A stretch of DNA of 5,568 nucleotides from Oscillospiraceae bacterium (GTDB lineage Bacteria > Bacillota > Clostridia > Oscillospirales > Oscillospiraceae), in assembly GCA_016286595.1 (NCBI GenBank), contig JAEETR010000185.1:1-5568 (forward strand), given 5' to 3'. Below, piece after piece: positions 1 to 5,568 of this stretch. Below the pieces are notes generated by a model that was not told the DNA's origin, did not search any database, and saw only the letters and a list, made by a program, of their open reading frames with translations. Numbering within the stretch: the first letter of the stretch is position 1; each line of letters opens with the position of its first letter. A program made the translations under genes and the position numbers.

Positions 1-1483
1 AACGCTCCTCCACGTCGGCAGAGGAACGGATGGTCTCCTTGTAAGAGACCTGAGGCTTGCCTACGTTGGCCTCGACCTTGAACTCGCGCAGCAGTCTGTC
101 CACGATTATCTCAAGGTGAAGCTCGCCCATGCCGGCTATTATCGTCTGGCCGGTCTCCTCGTCGGTATAGGCCTTGAAGGTGGGATCCTCGTCCGCCAGC
201 TTCTGGAGGGCGATGGTCATCTTCTCCTGGCCGACCTTCGTCTTGGGCTCGATAGCCACACGGATGACGGGTTCGGGGAACTCCATGGACTCCAGCACCA
301 AGGGGTGCTTTTCGTCGCACAGGGTGTCGCCGGTCATGGTGTTCTTCAGACCCACGGCGGCGGCGATATCACCGGCGTGAACGCCGTCGATATCCTCCCG
401 GTGATTGGCGTGCATCCGAAGGATGCGGCCCATGCGCTCTCTCTGGCCCTTTGTGGCGTTGAGAACGACCCTTCCCGTCTCCAGAGAGCCGGAATACACC
501 CGGAAGAAGGCCAGGCGGCCAACGTAGGGGTCGGTCATTATCTTGAACGCCAGAGCGGAGAAAGGCTCGTCGTCAGAGGCGGCCCGCTCGGTCTCCTCCC
601 CTGTCCTGGGCACTATGCCCTTTACGGGGGGGACCTCCAGCGGTGAGGGCAGGTAAGCGACTATGGCGTCCAGCAGCTTTTGAACGCCCTTGTTGCGGTA
701 GCTCGTACCGCAGACCACGGGCACCATCTGTCCGGCAATGGTAGCCTTGCGGATGGCGGCAATGATCTTTTCCTGGGGGATGTCCTCCCCCTCCAGGTAC
801 AGCTCCATGATCTCGTCGTCGAAATCGGAGACCGCCTCCAGCATGGCCGTACGGTACTGCTGAGCCTTTTCCAGCATATCCGCGGGGATCTCCTCCACGC
901 GCATATCCTTTCCAAGGTCATCGTAATACACGTCGGCGTTCATCTCGATAAGATCGATTATGCCGGTGAAGTCTGCCTCCGAGCCGATGGGAAGCTGTAC
1001 GGGAACGGCGTTGGCCTTGAGCCGGGAATGGACCATATCCACCACGTGGTAGAAGTCGGCGCCGGCGATATCCATCTTGTTGACGTATATCATCCGGGGG
1101 ACCCGGTACTTGTCGGCCTGGCGCCAGACGGTCTCCGTCTGGGGCTCGACGCCGCCTTTTGCGCAAAGGACCGTGACACAGCCGTCCAGCACCCGCAGGG
1201 AACGCTCCACCTCAGCGGTGAAATCCACGTGTCCCGGGGTGTCGATAATGTTTATACGGTGGTCTTTCCAGAAGCAGGTGGTAGCTGCGGAGGTGATGGT
1301 GATGCCTCTTTCCTGTTCCTGCTCCATCCAGTCCATTGTGGCGTTGCCCTCGTGAACCTCGCCCAATCTGAAATTCACACCGGTATAGAACAAGATACGC
1401 TCGGTAGTGGTGGTCTTGCCGGCGTCGATATGCGCCATTATACCAATATTTCTTGTGTTTTGAAGCGATTGTTCCATGGGCAT
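1..1483 (-). CDS. fusA: Elongation factor G (EF-G), 3' end beyond window
   Basis: EF-G is the cytoplasmic GTPase that drives tRNA-mRNA translocation on the ribosome and, with RRF, ribosome recycling. I translated 494 uninterrupted codons from the ATG at 1483. The GTPase motifs are all present: G1 AHIDAGKT (residues 17-24), G2 around RGITI (59-63, with switch I Thr62), G3 DTPGH (81-85), G4 NKMD (135-138) and G5 CGTS (258-261). Domain II follows at about 290-395 and domain III at about 398-475, with GMGELHLEI near 451-459. The reading leaves the window just as domain IV begins (KPQVSYKETIR, from 476). Family members are about 690-700 residues, so roughly 200 are missing (most of IV, all of V). 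The first ATG is preferred over the second at 1477 because GGAG lies 9 nt upstream of it. The gene is last in the visible str operon, and tuf often follows in relatives. His456 in GELHLEI is the usual residue at a known fusidic-acid site. Confidence 0.98.
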   Translation of the reverse strand, partial: MPMEQSLQNTRNIGIMAHIDAGKTTTTERILFYTGVNFRLGEVHEGNATMDWMEQEQERGITITSAATTCFWKDHRINIIDTPGHVDFTAEVERSLRVLDGCVTVLCAKGGVEPQTETVWRQADKYRVPRMIYVNKMDIAGADFYHVVDMVHSRLKANAVPVQLPIGSEADFTGIIDLIEMNADVYYDDLGKDMRVEEIPADMLEKAQQYRTAMLEAVSDFDDEIMELYLEGEDIPQEKIIAAIRKATIAGQMVPVVCGTSYRNKGVQKLLDAIVAYLPSPLEVPPVKGIVPRTGEETERAASDDEPFSALAFKIMTDPYVGRLAFFRVYSGSLETGRVVLNATKGQRERMGRILRMHANHREDIDGVHAGDIAAAVGLKNTMTGDTLCDEKHPLVLESMEFPEPVIRVAIEPKTKVGQEKMTIALQKLADEDPTFKAYTDEETGQTIIAGMGELHLEIIVDRLLREFKVEANVGKPQVSYKETIRSSADVEER

Positions 1484-1492
1484 AAAAGTAAT

Positions 1493-1496
1493 CTCC
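1493..1496 (-). promoter_or_regulatory. Shine-Dalgarno of fusA
   Basis: GGAG lies 9 nt before the ATG at 1483 and 15 nt before the second in-frame ATG at 1477, so it favours the first. It is weaker than the rpsL and rpsG sites. Its GG could pair in a small CCGA/TCGG stem (1508-1511 with 1495-1498), which would partly hide it. That pairing is only 4 bp and is speculative. Confidence 0.75.
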
Positions 1497-1516
1497 GAAA
1501 AAATGTGTCGGTTTCG

Positions 1517-1528
1517 TCCCCGCGGGGA
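1517..1528. repeat. 12-bp perfect palindrome after the rpsG stop
   Basis: TCCCCGCGGGGA is its own reverse complement and directly abuts the rpsG stop codon in the 45-nt rpsG-fusA gap. As RNA it could form only a 4-bp stem (UCCC/GGGA) with a CGCG loop. No U-run follows, so it is not an intrinsic terminator. It may be incidental in GC-rich DNA. Confidence 0.5.
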
Positions 1529-1999
1529 TTACCAGCGGAAGTGAGCGAAGGCTCTGTTGGACTCGGCCATTCTGTGCATCTCCTCGCGTCTCCTCACGGC
1601 GTTGCCGGTGTTGTTGGAGGCGTCAAGGATCTCGCCGGCCAGGCGCTCTTTCATGGTCTTCTCACCGCGGGAGCGGGAGAAGGCGGTGAGCCATCTCAGA
1701 CCGAGAGTGGTGCGGCGGGCGGGTCTGACCTCGATAGGCACCTGATAGGTGGCGCCGCCCACGCGGCGGGCCTTGACTTCCAAAGAGGGCATGATGTTCT
1801 CCATGGCCTGATTGAAAACCTCAAGAGGATCCTTATCGGTCTTCTCCTTGATAATGTCGAAGGCTCCGTAAACGACCTTCTGGGCTACGCCCTTCTTGCC
1901 GTCCAGCATTACGCTGTTGACGAGCCTGGTTACCAGGACCGAGTTATACATGGGGTCCGGTAAAATTTCTCTTTTGGGAATGTTACCTCTTCTGGGCAC
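1529..1999 (-). CDS. rpsG: 30S ribosomal protein S7
   Basis: S7 is the primary 16S rRNA-binding protein that nucleates assembly of the 30S head and contacts the mRNA exit and E-site region. With the GTG start at 1999 the product is 156 residues, the length I recall for the Bacillus protein. It opens VPRRGNIPKREILPDPMYNS (Val codon read as fMet). The rRNA-binding beta-hairpin segment EVKARRVGGATYQVPIEVRP lies at about 74-93, followed by the RRTTLGLRWL helix region, and the protein ends in SNRAFAHFRW. An in-frame ATG at 2017 would add six residues (MKEGRR) but overlaps the Shine-Dalgarno sequence itself and has no ribosome site upstream, so GTG is chosen. The gene sits 130 nt after rpsL and 45 nt before fusA, the classic order. 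In E. coli S7 is the translational autorepressor of this operon, acting at the rpsL-rpsG gap. Confidence 0.98.
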   Translation of the reverse strand: MPRRGNIPKREILPDPMYNSVLVTRLVNSVMLDGKKGVAQKVVYGAFDIIKEKTDKDPLEVFNQAMENIMPSLEVKARRVGGATYQVPIEVRPARRTTLGLRWLTAFSRSRGEKTMKERLAGEILDASNNTGNAVRRREEMHRMAESNRAFAHFRW

Positions 2000-2007
2000 T
2001 CGTCTTC

Positions 2008-2014
2008 CCTCCTT
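2008..2014 (-). promoter_or_regulatory. Shine-Dalgarno of rpsG, fixing a GTG start
   Basis: AAGGAGG ends 8 nt before the GTG at 1999, an ideal spacing. The upstream in-frame ATG (2017-2015) overlaps this motif and so cannot use it. This decides the start and gives the family-standard length. Confidence 0.9.
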
Positions 2015-2040
2015 CATCAGAAAATGATTTCACAGGTACT

Positions 2041-2060
2041 CGAAAGGGTTTTCCCTTCCG
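2041..2060 (-). promoter_or_regulatory. Stem-loop in the rpsL-rpsG gap (hairpin 3)
   Basis: On the minus-strand RNA, CGGAAGGG (2060-2053) pairs with CCCTTTCG (2048-2041) around an AAAA loop: eight consecutive pairs, one of them G-U. It starts 4 nt after the larger hairpin at 2065-2105 and ends about 26 nt before the rpsG Shine-Dalgarno. No U-run follows, so it is not a terminator. A role in S7 feedback or coupling of rpsG to rpsL translation is inference from the E. coli str operon. Confidence 0.6.
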
Positions 2061-2064
2061 TTGC

Positions 2065-2105
2065 GCCCTGAGGTTTACATTACGTAAGTATATAAACAAC
2101 AGGGC
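2065..2105 (-). promoter_or_regulatory. Long interrupted hairpin in the rpsL-rpsG gap; candidate S7 target
   Basis: On the minus-strand RNA, GCCCTG (2105-2100) pairs with CAGGGC (2070-2065). After a 2x2 internal loop (UU/CU), GTTTATAT (2097-2090) pairs with ATGTAAAC (2080-2073) with one U-G pair, closing a 9-nt loop ACTTACGTA. The total is 14 bp. A competing 6-bp hairpin, CAACAG (2116-2111) with CTGTTG (2102-2097), uses the same 2102-2097 bases, so the two folds exclude each other. The position matches the E. coli S7 repressor site between rpsL and rpsG. The pairing is visible in the sequence; the function is inferred. Confidence 0.55.
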
Positions 2106-2129
2106 TTATTCTGTTGGATTTGCGCGGAA

Positions 2130-2555
2130 TTACTTCTTTCCTGCAGTCTTGGGGCGCTTTGCGCCGTACTTGGAACGACCCTGTCTGCGGCCGTCGACAC
2201 CCTGGGTATCGAGAGTACCGCGGATGATGTGGTAACGCACGCCGGGAAGGTCCTTGACACGGCCGCCGCGGATCATCACGACGCTGTGCTCCTGCAGGTT
2301 GTGGCCCACGCCGGGGATATAGGCCGTAACCTCGTAACCGTTGGTGAGGCGGACACGCGCAATCTTTCTGAGTGCGGAGTTCGGCTTCTTGGGGGTAGAG
2401 GTTCTGACCGCGGTGCAAACGCCTCTCTTCTGGGGAGAAGAAAGATTCGTCTCACGGTTCTTGATGGTGTTGAGACCCTTCTGCAGAGCGGGAGAGGTGG
2501 ACTTGTAGGCGGATGACTCTCTGCCCTTCCTGACCAACTGATTTATTGTCGGCAT
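2130..2555 (-). CDS. rpsL: 30S ribosomal protein S12
   Basis: S12 sits at the decoding centre of the 30S subunit and controls accuracy of tRNA selection. The product is 141 residues from the ATG at 2555 and opens MPTINQLVRKGR. An extended in-frame start at 2660 is rejected because the family start MPTINQL has AAAGGAGG 6 nt upstream. Compared with E. coli (124 residues) there is an insertion of about 13 residues before SPQKRGVC (40-47), typical of Gram-positive S12. Conserved PKKPNSALRK is at 55-64 and GGRVKDLPGVRYH at 97-109. Lys56 and Lys101 match E. coli Lys42 and Lys87 (mature numbering), the main streptomycin-resistance positions, and both are wild type, so ribosomal streptomycin sensitivity is predicted. 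Asp102 matches the Asp that RimO methylthiolates in E. coli. The basic tail ends RPKTAGKK. The gene lies 161 nt after rpoC with its own likely promoter. Confidence 0.98.
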   Translation of the reverse strand: MPTINQLVRKGRESSAYKSTSPALQKGLNTIKNRETNLSSPQKRGVCTAVRTSTPKKPNSALRKIARVRLTNGYEVTAYIPGVGHNLQEHSVVMIRGGRVKDLPGVRYHIIRGTLDTQGVDGRRQGRSKYGAKRPKTAGKK

Positions 2556-2561
2556 TGTTTT

Positions 2562-2569
2562 CCTCCTTT
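2562..2569 (-). promoter_or_regulatory. Strong Shine-Dalgarno of rpsL
   Basis: AAAGGAGG stands 6 nt before the ATG at 2555, a near-perfect match to the 16S 3' tail. It fixes the start of S12 against the longer in-frame extension that begins at 2660. Confidence 0.93.
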
Positions 2570-2592
2570 CTTCAAATATAAATCTATTTTCA

Positions 2593-2617
2593 GCAGGGGC
2601 CGGGCTGCGGCCCCCGC
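2593..2617 (-). promoter_or_regulatory. GC-rich stem-loop in the rpsL leader
   Basis: On the minus-strand RNA, GCGGGGGCC (2617-2609) pairs with GGCCCCTGC (2601-2593), nine pairs with one G-U, around a 7-nt loop GCAGCCC. It lies about 40 nt downstream of the predicted transcription start and 23 nt before the rpsL Shine-Dalgarno. What follows is TGAAAATAGATTT, not a U-run, so it is not a canonical terminator. Possible roles are leader stability or regulation of rpsL; neither is shown by sequence alone. Confidence 0.6.
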
Positions 2618-2629
2618 CAAAAATCGCAG

Positions 2630-2663
2630 GTTTTGATGTGGATTTCCATTTACCACACAAAAC
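2630..2663. repeat. Imperfect inverted repeat at the rpsL promoter start region
   Basis: On the minus strand, GTTTTG-TGTGG (2663-2653) is complementary to CCACA-T-CAAAAC (2641-2630): eleven pairs with one bulged T at 2636 and an 11-nt loop. The predicted transcription start falls inside the left arm, so the full RNA stem would form only in read-through transcripts from rpoC. At the DNA level it could instead be a regulator-binding site just downstream of the -10. Confidence 0.45.
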
Positions 2664-2666
2664 GGG

Positions 2667-2695
2667 ATTTTAACATAGTTTTGTCATTATGTCAA
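2667..2695 (-). promoter_or_regulatory. Sigma-70/SigA-type promoter for rpsL-rpsG-fusA
   Basis: On the minus strand there is a perfect -35 TTGACA (2695-2690), a 17-nt spacer and a -10 TAAAAT (2672-2667, five of six consensus bases). An extended -10 TG sits at 2675-2674. Transcription would start near 2660, giving a leader of about 105 nt before rpsL. This lets the ribosomal genes and EF-G be expressed independently of rpoBC. TSS mapping is the missing proof. Confidence 0.85.
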
Positions 2696-2716
2696 TCTTT
2701 TTTGACGATTTGACGA

Positions 2717-5568
<2,852 letters not shown>

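Noticed and set aside
661..1166. Short minus-strand open frames inside fusA (661-921 and 918-1166), which could hint at a broken EF-G
   Set aside because: Direct translation of the fusA frame from 1483 to 2 is continuous with all GTPase motifs in register. The short frames are out-of-phase shadows, and fusA is not frameshifted.
680..1963. A 427-codon open frame on the plus strand, antisense to fusA and rpsG
   Set aside because: It is in the same codon-aligned antisense register; fusA, rpsG and their 45-nt gap share that register, which lets it continue through the junction. Both sense genes are clear full-family matches, so this is a shadow. The 176-codon frame at 116-646 is the same artefact.
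2087..2115. A possible promoter in the rpsL-rpsG gap with -10 TATACT (2092-2087)
   Set aside because: No -35-like sequence lies 16-18 nt upstream (AACAGA at 17 nt), and these bases are better explained by the hairpin.
2097..2129. CAACAG/CTGTTG hairpin followed by TTTATATACTT as a terminator after rpsL
   Set aside because: The stem is only 6 bp and AT-mixed, the following run is not a U-tract, and rpsG and fusA must be transcribed through it. It is kept only as an alternative fold.
2556..2660. An N-terminal extension of S12 starting at 2660
   Set aside because: The extra 35 residues have no resemblance to S12, and a strong Shine-Dalgarno plus the conserved MPTINQL start lie at 2555.

Overview
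This window is a stretch of the bacterial str operon, read entirely on the minus strand. In transcription order it holds the 3' two-thirds or more of rpoC (RNA polymerase beta'), complete rpsL (ribosomal protein S12), complete rpsG (S7) and the first ~494 codons of fusA (elongation factor G). rpoC enters from the high-coordinate edge with its start outside the window. fusA runs off the low-coordinate edge, lacking about 200 C-terminal codons. I translated the whole fusA part by eye and found no frameshift or stop. I see no mobile element, CRISPR array, tRNA, rRNA or plus-strand gene.

The organism looks like a GC-rich member of the Bacillota, probably a clostridial lineage. The S12 carries the roughly 13-residue N-terminal insertion seen in Gram-positive S12 and absent from E. 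coli. The beta' subunit lacks the large trigger-loop insertion (SI3) of Proteobacteria. The beta', S7 and EF-G sequences resemble Bacillus/Clostridia proteins. Shine-Dalgarno sequences are strong (AAAGGAGG, AAGGAGG). The class or order placement is inference.

Layout: fusA 1-1483 (partial), 45-nt gap, rpsG 1529-1999 (GTG start), 130-nt gap, rpsL 2130-2555, 161-nt gap, rpoC 2717-5568 (partial). The rpoC-rpsL gap holds a near-consensus promoter (TTGACA, 17 nt, TAAAAT with an extended -10 TG) and a GC-rich leader hairpin. There is no clear terminator after rpoC, so rpsL-rpsG-fusA can probably be transcribed both by read-through from rpoBC and from its own promoter. The rpsL-rpsG gap is unusually structured: a 14-bp interrupted hairpin with a competing smaller hairpin, then a stable 8-bp tetraloop hairpin. 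In E. coli, S7 represses translation by binding the equivalent gap, so this is the best candidate for a regulatory RNA here.

The proteins are core machinery: beta' forms the catalytic centre of RNA polymerase, S12 and S7 are parts of the 30S decoding and head regions, and EF-G drives translocation. I found no new multi-gene system. The points worth a second look are the structured intergenic RNAs, an approximately 45-residue insertion in beta' after the active-site domain, and a slightly lengthened trigger-loop tip.
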